In this document: positions 10,110-19,668 of the stretch, in pieces
Layout: each line of letters begins with the position of its first letter
How positions within the stretch are numbered: position 1 is the first letter of the stretch
DNA from: Dyella sp. SG609
GTDB lineage: Bacteria; Pseudomonadota; Gammaproteobacteria; Xanthomonadales; Rhodanobacteraceae
DNA: 64,000 bases
Reading direction: 5' to 3'
Assembly: GCF_012275375.1 (NCBI RefSeq)
Contig: NZ_JAAZQJ010000009.1
Coordinates: 62,001 to 126,000 of the forward strand
Program-made: the position numbers and the translations under genes
The notes under the pieces: model-generated
What the model saw: the letters and a program-made list of their open reading frames with translations, nothing else
The model's database searches: none
What the model was told of the DNA's origin: nothing

Positions 10110-13100
10110 CTACGAGGCCCGCACCACGGCCTGCCGCGAGCGCTCGCGGCGGCGTGCGCGCGCCGCCTTCCAGCGATCGGCCAGGCAGGTGAAGATCACA
10201 TACAGCGCAGGCGTGCTGAGCAGGGTCAGGCTCTGCGAAATGATCAGGCCGCCGATCAGCGCGATACCCAGCGGGCGGCGCAGCTCCGAGCCTTCGCCCA
10301 GGCCGATGGCGATCGGCAGCGCGGCCAGGATCGCCACCATGGTGGTCATCATGATCGGGCGGAAACGCACCACGCAGGCTTCGCGCGCCGCTTCCAGCGG
10401 TGACTTGCCGTGTTCGCGCTGCGCCACCAGGGCGAAGTCGATCATCATGATCGCGTTCTTTTTCACGATGCCGATCAAGAGCACCAGGGCGATCTGCGCG
10501 ACGATCGACAGCTCCGTATCGGTCAGCCACAGCGCCAGCAGCGCGCCCATGCCCGCCGCCGGCAGCGTGGAGAGAATGGTCACCGGATGGATCAGGCTCT
10601 CGTAGAGCATGCCCAGCACGATGTACACGGTGACTACCGCCGCCAGCAGCAACAGCAGCATGCCGCCCTGCGACTGCTGGAAGCGGCGGAAATCGCCGCC
10701 CACGTTGAGGCGGATGTCGCCGGGCATGCGCATATTGGTGACGGTGGCCTGCACGATCTGCATCGCCTCGCCCATGCTGACGCCGGGGGCGAGGTTGAAG
10801 CTCAGGTCCATCGTCGAATACTGGTTCTCGTGCGAGATGGTGGACGGCGCCACGCCCGGCTGCTGCCGCGCGAACGCGGTGAGCGGCACCATCTCGCCCT
10901 TGGTGTTGGCCACGTACAGGCGGTTGATGGCTTCGGGCGTGGCCGTCTCATTCGGCAGCGCATTGAGCACCACCTTGTACTGGTTGATGTCCGAGTAGAT
11001 GGTGGAGATCTGGCGCTGGCCGAAAGCGTTGTACAGCGCGCTGTCGATGGTGCCGATGCCCACGCCAAGGCGCGCGGCCTTGTCGCGGTCGACCACGATG
11101 TTCTGGCGCAGGCCGGCATCGTCGATGTCCGAGCCCACGTCCTTCAGCTTGGGATTCTTCTTCAGCTCGTTGACCAGCTTGGGCAGCCAGGCCTGCAGCT
11201 CGTCGATGTCGTTGCCCTGCAGCGAAATCTGGTACTGCGCACCCTGCCCGCTGCCGCCGAAGCCGCCGCTGGGCAAGTCCTGCAGCGGACGCAGGCGCAG
11301 GTTGAGGTCGGGGAACTTGGCGGCCTTCGCGCTGAGGCGGTCCAGCACCTGGAAGGTGGTTTCGCGGCGGCCTTCGGCGCGGGTCTTCAGCTCGATGCTG
11401 AAAGAGCCGCTGGTGCCGGTGCGGCTGGTGCCCAGGCGCGAGCTCACCGACTTCACCGCCGGGTCGTTCTGCAGCATCGCGGTGATGCGCTCCTGCCGCT
11501 TGATGGTCTCGCCGAACGACACCGTGGCACTGGACGTGGAACGCCCCCAGATCAGGCCGGTGTCCTGCTGCGGGAACAGGCCGGTACGCACGGAGCCGGC
11601 CAGGAACACGGTGGCGACGATCAGCGCCAGCGGCGTCAGCGCGAACAGCAAGGTGTGGCGCAGCGAGAAATTCAGCGCCGTGGTGTAGACCGCCAGCATG
11701 CTCTCGTGGAACTTGTCCAGGGCGCGGTCGAGGCGCGACGGCTGCTTGCGCTTCTTGTCGTCGTGCGCGCGCAGGAAGCGGCCGCACAGCGAGGGCGTCA
11801 AGGTCAGCGACACCAGCATCGACATCACGATCGCCGCCACCAGGGTCAGCGTGAACTCGTGCATGAACAGGCCGGTGAAGCCGCTGGCGAACAGCAGCGG
11901 AATGAACACGGCCACCAGCGAGGCGGTGATCGACACGATGGTGAAGCCGATCTCGCGCGCGCCCAGCAAGGTGGCCTCGAAGCGCGACAGGCCTTCGTCC
12001 ATGTGCCGGATGATGTTCTCGATCACCACGATCGCGTCGTCCACCACGAAGCCGATCGCGATCACCAGCGCCAGCAAGGTGAGGTTGTTGAGCGTGTAGC
12101 CCATCAAATACATGCACACGAAGGCGCCGGCCAGCGACAGCGGCACCGCCACCGCGGCGATCAGGGTGGGCGCGAGCCGGCGCAGGAACAGCGCCATGGT
12201 CAGCACCACCATGGCCAGGCTGATCAGCAGTGTCGCCTGCACCTCGTGCAGCGAGGCGCGGATGGTCGGCGTGCCGTCGAAGTACGGCATCAGCCTGGTG
12301 CCGGGCGACAGGAACGAGCGCAAGGTCGGGATCAGCTCGCGCACCGCGTCGACCGTGGCGATCACGTTGGCGTCCGACTTCTTGTACACATACATCAGCA
12401 CCGCCGGCTTGCCCTGGTACCAGGCCGCCTGGAAGGCGTCCTGCTGGCCGGAATAGACCTTGGCCACGTCCGACAGCCGCACCGGCGTGCCGTTGCGCGT
12501 GGCGATCACCAGGTCGGCGAATTCCTCGGCCGTGTGCAGGTTGTCGTTGGCGGTGATCGCCATCAGGGTCTGGCCGTTGTCCAGGAAGCCCTGCGGCGAA
12601 GTGACGTTGGCGGCGATCAGCGCGTTGCGGATCTGGTCGGGCGACAGGCCCATCGCATTGACCGCGCGCAGGTTGAGGTCGACGCGGATGGCCGGCGTCG
12701 CCGCGCCGGCGATATCCACCGAGGACACGCCTTCGAGCTGGCGCAGGCGCTGGGCCAGCAGCGAGTCGGCCACGTTGTAGAGCGCGGCGGCCGATTGCGT
12801 GTCCGAGGTGAGCGCGAAGGCGATGATCGGGTCGTCGTTCGGGTTGGCCTTCTGGTAGCTCGGCTGGCTGGTCAGGCCGGTGGGCAGGTCCGGCTGCGCG
12901 GCATTGATCGCCGCCTGCACGTCGCGCGCGGCGGCATCGAGGTTGCGCCCGCTCTGGAACATCAGGAACACCGAGGCGCTGCCTTCGGAGCTGCGCGAGC
13001 GCATGGTGTCGATGCCCGGCACCTGGCCGAGGTGGCGCTCCAGCGGCGCGGCCACGGTGGAGGCCATATTGCTGGCGTCCGCGCCGGACTGAGCGGCCTG

Positions 13101-13241
13101 CACGAAGATCACCGGGAACTGGATATCCGGCAGGGCGGCCACGCCCAGCAGCGAATAACAGATCACGCCAAGCACGAACACGCCGATGGCGAGCAGCGAG
13201 GTGCCGATGGGACGGCGGATGAACGGGCCGGAGATGTTCAT
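10110..13241 (-). CDS. mdtC: RND efflux transporter permease subunit (MdtC/MuxC type)
   Basis: 1043 aa from the ATG at 13241 (MNISGPFIRRPIGTSLLAIG), the canonical RND N-terminus; a longer frame to 13415 adds unrelated sequence. It shows the first transmembrane helix, periplasmic porter domains, and the GFVVDDAIVVIENIIRHMDEG segment with the paired Asp proton-relay residues of TM4. It is the third gene of a tripartite-pump operon and would form a mixed trimer with the MdtB-type subunit. Exported substrates in the family include novobiocin, bile salts and metals. No outer-membrane channel gene is next to it. Confidence 0.92.
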   Translation of the reverse strand: MNISGPFIRRPIGTSLLAIGVFVLGVICYSLLGVAALPDIQFPVIFVQAAQSGADASNMASTVAAPLERHLGQVPGIDTMRSRSSEGSASVFLMFQSGRNLDAAARDVQAAINAAQPDLPTGLTSQPSYQKANPNDDPIIAFALTSDTQSAAALYNVADSLLAQRLRQLEGVSSVDIAGAATPAIRVDLNLRAVNAMGLSPDQIRNALIAANVTSPQGFLDNGQTLMAITANDNLHTAEEFADLVIATRNGTPVRLSDVAKVYSGQQDAFQAAWYQGKPAVLMYVYKKSDANVIATVDAVRELIPTLRSFLSPGTRLMPYFDGTPTIRASLHEVQATLLISLAMVVLTMALFLRRLAPTLIAAVAVPLSLAGAFVCMYLMGYTLNNLTLLALVIAIGFVVDDAIVVIENIIRHMDEGLSRFEATLLGAREIGFTIVSITASLVAVFIPLLFASGFTGLFMHEFTLTLVAAIVMSMLVSLTLTPSLCGRFLRAHDDKKRKQPSRLDRALDKFHESMLAVYTTALNFSLRHTLLFALTPLALIVATVFLAGSVRTGLFPQQDTGLIWGRSTSSATVSFGETIKRQERITAMLQNDPAVKSVSSRLGTSRTGTSGSFSIELKTRAEGRRETTFQVLDRLSAKAAKFPDLNLRLRPLQDLPSGGFGGSGQGAQYQISLQGNDIDELQAWLPKLVNELKKNPKLKDVGSDIDDAGLRQNIVVDRDKAARLGVGIGTIDSALYNAFGQRQISTIYSDINQYKVVLNALPNETATPEAINRLYVANTKGEMVPLTAFARQQPGVAPSTISHENQYSTMDLSFNLAPGVSMGEAMQIVQATVTNMRMPGDIRLNVGGDFRRFQQSQGGMLLLLLAAVVTVYIVLGMLYESLIHPVTILSTLPAAGMGALLALWLTDTELSIVAQIALVLLIGIVKKNAIMMIDFALVAQREHGKSPLEAAREACVVRFRPIMMTTMVAILAALPIAIGLGEGSELRRPLGIALIGGLIISQSLTLLSTPALYVIFTCLADRWKAARARRRERSRQAVVRAS

Positions 13242-13392
13242 GCGGTAAGCGTAGCGGGGGAATGGCCGGCGCGGCGCAGGCGTCGGGCGAGGCGGGGTTT
13301 CATCAACTGAACGCACCGGCCGGGTATCGGTTGAACATGCGGGCCGGGGCCTTCTGGCACTGGTGCGGATCGCCAGGCCCAGGACGCCGAAA

Positions 13393-13418
13393 GGGGCGGA
13401 GCCTTCCGGCTCCACCCC
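13393..13418. other. GC hairpin in the mdtB-mdtC intergenic gap
   Basis: GGGGCGGAGCC-TTCC-GGCTCCACCCC, an 11-bp stem with one C/A mismatch. It sits between two genes of one operon, followed on the minus strand by TTTC. It could attenuate transcription or protect the upstream message; it is not a strong terminator. Confidence 0.5.
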
Positions 13419-13458
13419 TTGAACGCGTTACCGCGTGGCTCTTGCGGCCCTGGCGGCC

Positions 13459-16400
13459 TCACGCCGCCGCGCTTCCGCCGGTCGCCGCGCGTTCGAGCGC
13501 GCGGCGTTCGCGGCGCACCCGCAGCCAGTCGGAGAAACGCTCCATGTACAGGTAGATCACCGGCGTGGTGTACAGCGTGACCAGCTGCGACAGCAGCAGG
13601 CCGCCGACGATCGACACGCCCAGCGGACGGCGCAGCTCCGCGCCGATGCCGTTGCCCAGCGCCAGCGGCAGGGCGCCGAGCATGGCCGCCGCGGTAGTCA
13701 TCATGATCGGGCGGAAGCGCAGCAGGCAGGCGCGGCGGATCGCTTCCGGCGGACTCATGCCGGTGCGCTGCGCCTCGATGGCGAAGTCGATCATCATGAT
13801 CGCGTTCTTCTTCACGATGCCGATCAGCAGCACGATGCCGACGATGCCGTCCACCGACAGGCTCATGCCGCACAGGATCAGCGCCAGCAGCGCGCCCACG
13901 CCGGCCGGCGGCAGGGTGGAGATGATGGTCAGCGGGTGGATGTAGCTTTCGTACAGCACGCCCAGCACGATGTAGATGACCACGATCGCGGCGAGCAGCA
14001 GCAGCACTTCGTCGCCCAGCGAGGAGGAGAACTCCGCCGCCTTGCCGATGAACTGGCCGCGCACCTGCGGCGGGAAATTCTGCTGCTGTTCGATCTCGTG
14101 GATCGCCTTGACCGCGTCGGACAGCGAATAGCCCTGCGCCACGTTGAACGACAGCGTCACCGCCGGCAGCTGCTGCTGGTGGCTGACCACCAGCGGCGCG
14201 CTGGTCACTTCGGCATTGGCCAGCGAAGCGATCGGAATGGTGCCGCCGGCGCCGACCTGGAAGCCGACGTTGCCGGTGTTGCCGATGCCCGCCGGCGTGG
14301 CCGAGTTGCTCGACGCCACCTGGCCGAAGGTGGTGGCGTTGCTGCCGGTGAGCGCGCCGTTGCCGTTGCCGCGCACGGTGAGCTTGTTCAGCAGGTCCTG
14401 GCTGGTGCGGAATTCCGGCGCGACTTCCATCACCACGCGGTACTGGTTGAGCTGGGTGAAGATGGTCGAGATCTGGCGCTGGCCGAACGAGTCGTACAGC
14501 GTGTCGTCGATGGTCTGCACCGGCACGCCCAGGCGGCTGGCCTTCTCGCGGTCGATGGTGAGCTTGAGCGCGTTGCCGCTGTCGGCCAGGTTGTTGTCCA
14601 CGTCCGACAGTTCGGGGCGCTGGCGCATGGCCTGGGTCATCTGGTTGGCATAGCCGGCCAGTTCCGCCGAGTTCACCGCGGACATCGAGTACTGGTACTC
14701 GGTGGCGGCCACGCGGCTGTCCAGCGTCACGTCCTGCACGGGCTTGAGGTACAGCGCCACGCCGGGGATGCCGGCCACGGTCTTCTGCAGGCGCGGCAGG
14801 ATGTCGTCCAGGCCGCCGCGGTCGCCGCGGTCCTTCAGCACGATGCTGAGCTGGCCCTGGTTGAGCGTGGGGTTGATCGAACCGGCGCCGATGAAGGCCG
14901 CCACGCCGCTCACGGCAGGGTCCTTGCGCAGCGCCTCGGCCACGGCCTGGGTGCGCTGCTCCATCTGCGGGAAGGCCACGTTCTGATCGGCCTGCACCAC
15001 GCCGGTGATCAGGCCGGTGTCCTGCTCGGGCAGCAGGCCCTTCGGAATCACCACGTACAGGAACACGGTGACCACCACGGTGACCAGCGCCACGAACATG
15101 GTGAAGCGATGGTGGTCCAGCACCCAGCCCAGGGTGCGGTCGTACAGGTCGACCGTGCGCGACCACACCGTGCGCTTGCCGGCGGCGGCATGGCGCTCGT
15201 GCGCGTCGTCGCCTTCCGGCAGCGCGTCGGGCTTGAGCAGGTAGGCGCACATCATCGGCGTCAGGGTCAGCGACACCAGCATCGAGATGGCGACCGCGAT
15301 GGTCAGCACCCAGGCGAATTCGTGGAACAGGCGGCCGGTGACGCCGGGCATCAGCAGCAGCGGCAGGAACACCGCGATCAGCGACACGGTCAGCGACAGC
15401 ACGGTGAAGCCGATTTCCCTGGCGCCGATCTCAGCCGCTTCCTTGCCGCTCTTGCCCTGCTCGATGTAGCGGACGATGTTCTCGATCATCACGATCGCGT
15501 CGTCGACCACGAAGCCGGTGGCGACGGTGAGCGCCATCAGCGAGAGGTTGTCCAGCGACATGCCGGCGAAGGCCATCACGCCGAAGGTGCCCATCAGCGA
15601 CAGCGGCACCGCCACCGACGGAATGATGGTGGCCCACAGGCGGCGCAGGAACACGAAGATCACCGCCACCACCAGGAACACCGTGAGCACCAGCGTGAAC
15701 TGCACGTCCTCCACCGAGGCGCGGATGGTCACGGTACGGTCGGCGAACACGTCCAGGTGCACGTCGGCCGGCAGCACGCTGCGCAGCTCCGGCATGATCC
15801 CGCGGATGTGCTCCACGGTCTGCACGATGTTGGCGCCCGGCTGGCGGCGCACGTCCAGCAACACCGCCGGCTTGCCGTTGGCCCAGGCGGCGAGCTGGTC
15901 GTTCTCGACGCCGTCGATCACCCGCGCCACGTCGGACAGGCGCACCGGCGCGCCGTTCTTGTAGCTGATGATGGTGTTCTTGTATTCGGCCGCGTCGATC
16001 AGCTGGTCGTTGGTGCCGATGCTGTAGCTCTGCGTCTTGCCGTTGAGCGTGCCCTTGGGCGCGTTCACGTTGGCCTGGGTGAGCGCGCTGCGCACGTCCT
16101 CCATGGTCAGGCCGAGATTGGACAGCTGCGCCGGATTGACCTGGATGCGCACGGCCGGACGCACGTTGCCGGCGATCGAGACCAGGCCCACGCCCTGCAC
16201 CTGCGACAGCTTCTGCGCCAGGATCGAGTCGGCGATGTCGTTGATATTGCGCAGCGGCAGCGTGTCGGAGGTGAGCTTCAGCGTGAGGATCGGCGCGTCG
16301 GCCGGATTCACGCGGTTGTACACCGGCGGATACGGCAGGTTGTTCGGCAGCGTGCCCTTGGCCTGGTTGATCGCGGCCTGCACGTCCTGCGCGGCGATGT

Positions 16401-16704
16401 CGATGTCGCGGTCCATGGCGAACTGCAGCACGATGGTCGACAGGCCCGCGGAGGAGTCCGAAGTCATCATCGCCAGGCCGGAGATCTGGCCGAAGTTGCG
16501 TTCCAGCGGCGTGGTGATCAGCGCCGCCATGGTGGACGCGCTGGCGCCCGGATACTGGGTGGTGACCACCAGGCTGGGCGCGTCGATTTCGGGCAGCGCC
16601 GAGACCGGCAGCTGGCGATAGCCCAGGATGCCGAGCAGCATCACCGCCACCATCAGCAGCGAGGTGGCGATCGGCCGGCGGATGAAGAGCGTCGAGAATC
16701 CCAT
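13459..16704 (-). CDS. mdtB: RND efflux transporter permease subunit (MdtB/MuxB type)
   Basis: 1081 aa, typical RND length. It starts MGFSTLFIRRPIATSLLMVAVM and carries the ATGFVVDDAIVMIENIVRY segment with the proton-relay Asp pair, and two homologous halves of one plus five transmembrane helices with large periplasmic loops. It is 105 bp downstream of the adaptor gene and 217 bp upstream of mdtC on the same strand. Having two different RND subunits plus one adaptor is the hallmark of the MdtABC/MuxABC pumps, which work as B2C heterotrimers. Confidence 0.93.
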   Translation of the reverse strand: MGFSTLFIRRPIATSLLMVAVMLLGILGYRQLPVSALPEIDAPSLVVTTQYPGASASTMAALITTPLERNFGQISGLAMMTSDSSAGLSTIVLQFAMDRDIDIAAQDVQAAINQAKGTLPNNLPYPPVYNRVNPADAPILTLKLTSDTLPLRNINDIADSILAQKLSQVQGVGLVSIAGNVRPAVRIQVNPAQLSNLGLTMEDVRSALTQANVNAPKGTLNGKTQSYSIGTNDQLIDAAEYKNTIISYKNGAPVRLSDVARVIDGVENDQLAAWANGKPAVLLDVRRQPGANIVQTVEHIRGIMPELRSVLPADVHLDVFADRTVTIRASVEDVQFTLVLTVFLVVAVIFVFLRRLWATIIPSVAVPLSLMGTFGVMAFAGMSLDNLSLMALTVATGFVVDDAIVMIENIVRYIEQGKSGKEAAEIGAREIGFTVLSLTVSLIAVFLPLLLMPGVTGRLFHEFAWVLTIAVAISMLVSLTLTPMMCAYLLKPDALPEGDDAHERHAAAGKRTVWSRTVDLYDRTLGWVLDHHRFTMFVALVTVVVTVFLYVVIPKGLLPEQDTGLITGVVQADQNVAFPQMEQRTQAVAEALRKDPAVSGVAAFIGAGSINPTLNQGQLSIVLKDRGDRGGLDDILPRLQKTVAGIPGVALYLKPVQDVTLDSRVAATEYQYSMSAVNSAELAGYANQMTQAMRQRPELSDVDNNLADSGNALKLTIDREKASRLGVPVQTIDDTLYDSFGQRQISTIFTQLNQYRVVMEVAPEFRTSQDLLNKLTVRGNGNGALTGSNATTFGQVASSNSATPAGIGNTGNVGFQVGAGGTIPIASLANAEVTSAPLVVSHQQQLPAVTLSFNVAQGYSLSDAVKAIHEIEQQQNFPPQVRGQFIGKAAEFSSSLGDEVLLLLAAIVVIYIVLGVLYESYIHPLTIISTLPPAGVGALLALILCGMSLSVDGIVGIVLLIGIVKKNAIMMIDFAIEAQRTGMSPPEAIRRACLLRFRPIMMTTAAAMLGALPLALGNGIGAELRRPLGVSIVGGLLLSQLVTLYTTPVIYLYMERFSDWLRVRRERRALERAATGGSAAA

Positions 16705-16809
16705 GGTTACCTGGATGGCCGTCCGTTGTGGACTTCAAGGCGCGGCGCGTCTATGCGCCGCGCGTGGCGCCGGGCGTCGCGCTCATGGCGCGCGCCCGGC
16801 CGGTGTGGC

Positions 16810-18072
16810 TTAGCCGCCGCGGCGGCCGCCGCCGTTGCGCTGACCCTTCTTGCCCTGCTGCTGCAGCTCTTCGGCGGTGGGCGCGGCCGGCACTTCGCCC
16901 GGCTTGAGGCCCTTCACCTTGCTGCCCGGCTTCAGGCGGAACTGGCCTTCGGTGACCACCTGGTCGCCTTCCTTCAGGCCCGTGCCGATCATCACGTGGC
17001 TGTCGCCGACTTCGCCGGCCACCTTCACCGGCTGCATCTTGACCGTGCTGTCGGCCTGCATCTGGTAGACGTAGTCGCCGTCCGGACCGCGCTGCACCGC
17101 CTGCGACGGGATCACCAGGCCGCCGGCCACGGTGCGCACCTGCAGCCGCACGTTGACGAACTGGCCGGGCCAGAGGTCGTTCTTCTCGTTGGCGAACTGC
17201 GAGCGCAGGCGGAAGGTGCCGGTGGTGGTGTCGATCTGGTTGTCGATCACCTTCAGCTCGCCGCCGTCGGCGATCGGATGCGCGTCGACGCGGTCCAGCG
17301 CGGTGACCGCCAGCGGCGTGCTGCTGTCGCGCACGGCATTGCGCACCATCTCCAGGTTCTGCTCCGGCAGCGTGAACATCACGTAGATCGGATGCAGCTG
17401 GGTGATGGTGACGATGGTGCTGGTGGTGGTGACCAGGTTGCCCGGGTCGACGCCGCGGATGCCGGTGACGCCGTCGATCGGCGAGATCACCTTGGTGAAG
17501 CCCAGCTGCACCTGCGCGCTGGCGATCGCCGCCACGTCGGCCGCGACCGCGGCCTGGTACTGCGACACCTGGTTGCGCTGGGTGTCCAGGTCCTGCTTGG
17601 AGATATAGCCCTGCGGCGCCAGGTTCTGGCTGCGCGCCAGGTTGGCGCGCGCGGTGGCGAGCAGCGCCTCGTCCTGCGCCTTCTTGCCCACGGCCTGCTG
17701 GTAATTGGCCTGGAAGGTGCGCGGGTCGATCTCGGCGAGCACGTCGCCCTGCTTCACTTCCTGGCCTTCCTTGAACTTCAGGCTCATCAGCTGGCCGGAC
17801 ACCTGCGGATTGATCGTCACGGTGTTGAGCGCCTGCACGGTGCCCAGCGCGGTCAGGTAGACCGGCACGTCACGCTTGACCACCGGCTCGACCGTCACCG
17901 GCACCGGGGCTTCCTTGTCCTTGCCTTCGCCGCCCTTGCCCGGGCCGCCCTGGCCGTTGCCGGCCGCCTGTCCGCCCTGGCCTTCGCCCGGCTTGTGCAG
18001 CAGACGGAAACCGACTCCTCCGACGATGATCACGGCGATCACGATCAGCGCGATCTTCCAAAAACGCGACAT
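16810..18072 (-). CDS. mdtA: RND periplasmic adaptor (membrane fusion) subunit, MdtA type
   Basis: 420 aa. An N-terminal membrane anchor (FWKIALIVIAVIIVGGVGFRLL) is followed by a Gly/Gln-rich linker, then lipoyl/barrel-sandwich halves (VPVYLTALGTVQALNTVTINPQVSGQL and VISPIDGVTGIRGVDPGNLV) around an alpha-hairpin (residues about 105-165), and beta-barrel and membrane-proximal domains. The tail is unusually rich in Gln, Gly and Arg. It is the first gene of the operon mdtA-mdtB-mdtC. Confidence 0.93.
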   Translation of the reverse strand: MSRFWKIALIVIAVIIVGGVGFRLLHKPGEGQGGQAAGNGQGGPGKGGEGKDKEAPVPVTVEPVVKRDVPVYLTALGTVQALNTVTINPQVSGQLMSLKFKEGQEVKQGDVLAEIDPRTFQANYQQAVGKKAQDEALLATARANLARSQNLAPQGYISKQDLDTQRNQVSQYQAAVAADVAAIASAQVQLGFTKVISPIDGVTGIRGVDPGNLVTTTSTIVTITQLHPIYVMFTLPEQNLEMVRNAVRDSSTPLAVTALDRVDAHPIADGGELKVIDNQIDTTTGTFRLRSQFANEKNDLWPGQFVNVRLQVRTVAGGLVIPSQAVQRGPDGDYVYQMQADSTVKMQPVKVAGEVGDSHVMIGTGLKEGDQVVTEGQFRLKPGSKVKGLKPGEVPAAPTAEELQQQGKKGQRNGGGRRGG

Positions 18073-18428
18073 GAAAAAAGCTCCTGGATGATAGGCGGGC
18101 CCCTACCCGACCCCGCCGCGCGCGGTTGCGCGCCTGTTTTGATACGACGGCGAAAGGATAGGGGCAGTTCAACGAAAAGGGACAATGCCAGTTGACAGGG
18201 GGGGCGCATGACCGATGGCAGGGATGAGCCGCGCCACTATGCGGTCCGACGATGTCCGTCCGGTGTCGGCATGAGGGACCGGACCGGCCCGCATCCGGTT
18301 CCCTCGCCGCCCATGGTGCCATGGCTGGAAGACAGGCCGGTCCGTTCGTCTATAATCCGGGACTTCATTGCCTGAACCCGCGGTCCGGCCAGGCCCGATG
18401 GTTCGCCCACCGAAAACGGGAGTATTGC
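18073..18428. promoter_or_regulatory. Divergent promoter region, with TATAAT for the cytochrome gene
   Basis: The 356-bp gap separates mdtA (-) and the cytochrome c gene (+). A perfect -10 TATAAT lies at 18351-18356 on the + strand, about 70 bp before the cytochrome start; the -35 is not well conserved. A TTGACA at about 18193 stands too far away to pair with it. The mdtA promoter should lie at about 18090-18180 but cannot be pinned down. I see no two-component operator. Confidence 0.5.
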
Positions 18429-18962
18429 GTGAGCGGTTCCATGACCAAATCCGACCAGAGCTTCATGCGCAGCTTCTCGTTGCTGATCGCTGGCCTGGGT
18501 GTGCTGACGCTGCTGCTGATCGGCGGCGCTTGGATGATCTACGACGCCGAACCCAAGGAAACCAATCCGGACGCGGCCAAGAAGGTGGCCGAGCGCATCG
18601 CTCCGGCGGGCGCCGTCTACGCCGGCGACACCGGCCGCGCCGCCATGCAGGCCGCCGCCGACGCCGCCGCCAAGGCCGCCGCCTCGCAGGTCGCCTACGG
18701 CGGCAGCACCGACGGCAAGACCATCTACGACAACCTCTGCCACAGCTGCCACACCGCCGGCGTGGCCGGCGCGCCGAAGCTGGGCGACAAGGGCGCCTGG
18801 GGCTCGCGCATCGCGCAGGGCGTCGACACCCTGGTCAAGCACGCCATCGAGGGCTACCACGGCCCGGACGGCAACTTCATGCCGGCCAAGGGCGGCAACC
18901 CGGCGCTCACCGACGAGCAGGTGAAGAACGCCGTGCATTGGATTGTGGATCAGGCGAAGTAA
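18429..18962 (+). CDS. Membrane-anchored cytochrome c5-type protein
   Basis: 177 aa from the GTG at 18429, chosen because GGGAG lies 7-8 nt upstream; the ATG at 18441 is the alternative. One transmembrane helix (residues about 16-38) anchors the protein, followed by an Ala-rich spacer and a class I cytochrome domain with CHSCH at 104-108 and a probable axial Met in NFMPAKGG. Family knowledge: such monohaem cytochromes carry electrons to terminal oxidases on the periplasmic face. It is preceded by a TATAAT promoter and followed by a strong terminator, so it is monocistronic. Confidence 0.9.
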   Translation: MSGSMTKSDQSFMRSFSLLIAGLGVLTLLLIGGAWMIYDAEPKETNPDAAKKVAERIAPAGAVYAGDTGRAAMQAAADAAAKAAASQVAYGGSTDGKTIYDNLCHSCHTAGVAGAPKLGDKGAWGSRIAQGVDTLVKHAIEGYHGPDGNFMPAKGGNPALTDEQVKNAVHWIVDQAK

Positions 18963-18985
18963 GCCAGCTTCAATCGGATCAAAGC

Positions 18986-19015
18986 AAAACGCCGCCCACA
19001 GGGCGGCGTTTTTCT
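18986..19015 (+). terminator. Rho-independent terminator of the cytochrome gene
   Basis: AAAACGCCGCCC-ACA-GGGCGGCGTTTTT: an 8-bp GC stem extended by A/T pairs, 24 bp after the cytochrome stop, with a T-run on the + strand and an A-run on the other side, so it is nearly bidirectional. Confidence 0.9.
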
Positions 19016-19022
19016 TTCGCCC

Positions 19023-19060
19023 CTTCTCCCCGCCGGGGAGAAGCTTGGGATGAGGGGGAC
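19023..19060. repeat. CTTCTCCCC hairpin repeat
   Basis: A perfect 9-bp inverted repeat, CTTCTCCCC-GCC-GGGGAGAAG, followed by GATGAGGGGG. It belongs to the same loose family as the elements at 38326-38356, 38484-38523, 57165-57212 and 61161-61183. Confidence 0.6.
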
Positions 19061-19087
19061 TCGCGGAGACGCCCGTCAGCTCCCATT

Positions 19088-19384
19088 TCAGTGGTAGTCG
19101 TCCTCACGCTGATGCCTCACCGCGAGCACATGCACCTCGCTCCCGCGGATCTCGAACAGCGCCACATAGCCCGCATCGCCGAAGCCGATCAGCAGCTCGC
19201 GCAGGAACGGGTCGGACTCGTCCGCCTTGCGGCAGGCGTAGGGAAAATCCTTAAGCAGCTCGGTCGCCTTGGCGACAGCGGCAAGCGCGCGCCCGGCTGC
19301 ACGACGGTCGCGGCTGAGCAGGATGTCGAAGCAGCGCAGCAGGTCGTCGCGGGCTTCTTCCGTGAAGCGGACGCGACAAGTCAC
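19088..19384 (-). CDS. ParE/RelE-superfamily toxin
   Basis: 98 aa with the ParE-like fold signature: VRFTEEARDDLLRCFDIL at the N-terminus, AGRALAAVAKATELLKDFPYACRK in the middle and FRELLIGFGDAGYVALFEI-VHVLAVRHQREDDY at the end, the usual RHxRE tail. Family members inhibit gyrase or cleave mRNA. The start overlaps the antitoxin stop by 4 bp (ATGA), typical of coupled toxin-antitoxin genes. Target unknown. Confidence 0.88.
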   Translation of the reverse strand: MTCRVRFTEEARDDLLRCFDILLSRDRRAAGRALAAVAKATELLKDFPYACRKADESDPFLRELLIGFGDAGYVALFEIRGSEVHVLAVRHQREDDYH

Positions 19385-19656
19385 TCATCGCCCTCGTGCC
19401 GGGGCGCCGCCCCAAGCCGGGCAGAGAGCTGGCCCAGCATGTCGTCGGCCTCGACGTAACGGCCACTGCGCTGCGCCTTCTCCGCCGATGCCCGCCCGCG
19501 CTCGATGAACTCGCGCTGGGCGGTGCGCCGGTGGATCTCGGCACGCAGCGAGGCTTCGGTGAAGGCCGACAGGCTTTCGCCCTGGTGGAGCACGCCCAGC
19601 ACCTGTTCGCGGAATTCGGGGTCGACGCGCAAGGGAGGAATGACCGCTGTCTTCAT
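19381..19656 (-). CDS. Antitoxin of the ParE-type pair
   Basis: 91 aa from the ATG at 19656 (MKTAVIPPLRVDPEFREQVLGVL). The N-terminal part looks like a small DNA-binding/dimerisation domain (VDPEFREQVLGVLHQGESLSAFTEASLRAEI), in the style of YlcI/YnfO or ribbon-helix-helix antitoxins, and the charged C-terminus (REFIERGRASAEKAQRSGRYVEADDML) would wrap the toxin. A frame extending to 19752 runs through the operator and is less likely. No Shine-Dalgarno precedes the ATG, and the -10 is so close that the transcript may have almost no leader. Confidence 0.82.
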   Translation of the reverse strand: MKTAVIPPLRVDPEFREQVLGVLHQGESLSAFTEASLRAEIHRRTAQREFIERGRASAEKAQRSGRYVEADDMLGQLSARLGAAPRHEGDE

Positions 19657-19668
19657 GGATGGAGCGCC

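Noticed and set aside
13435..18195. A 1586-codon open frame on the + strand opposite mdtA and mdtB, and a 966-codon frame opposite mdtC
   Set aside because: These are His/Arg/Gln-rich translations antisense to well-conserved RND genes, produced by GC-rich codon bias; they have no domain and no ribosome binding site.
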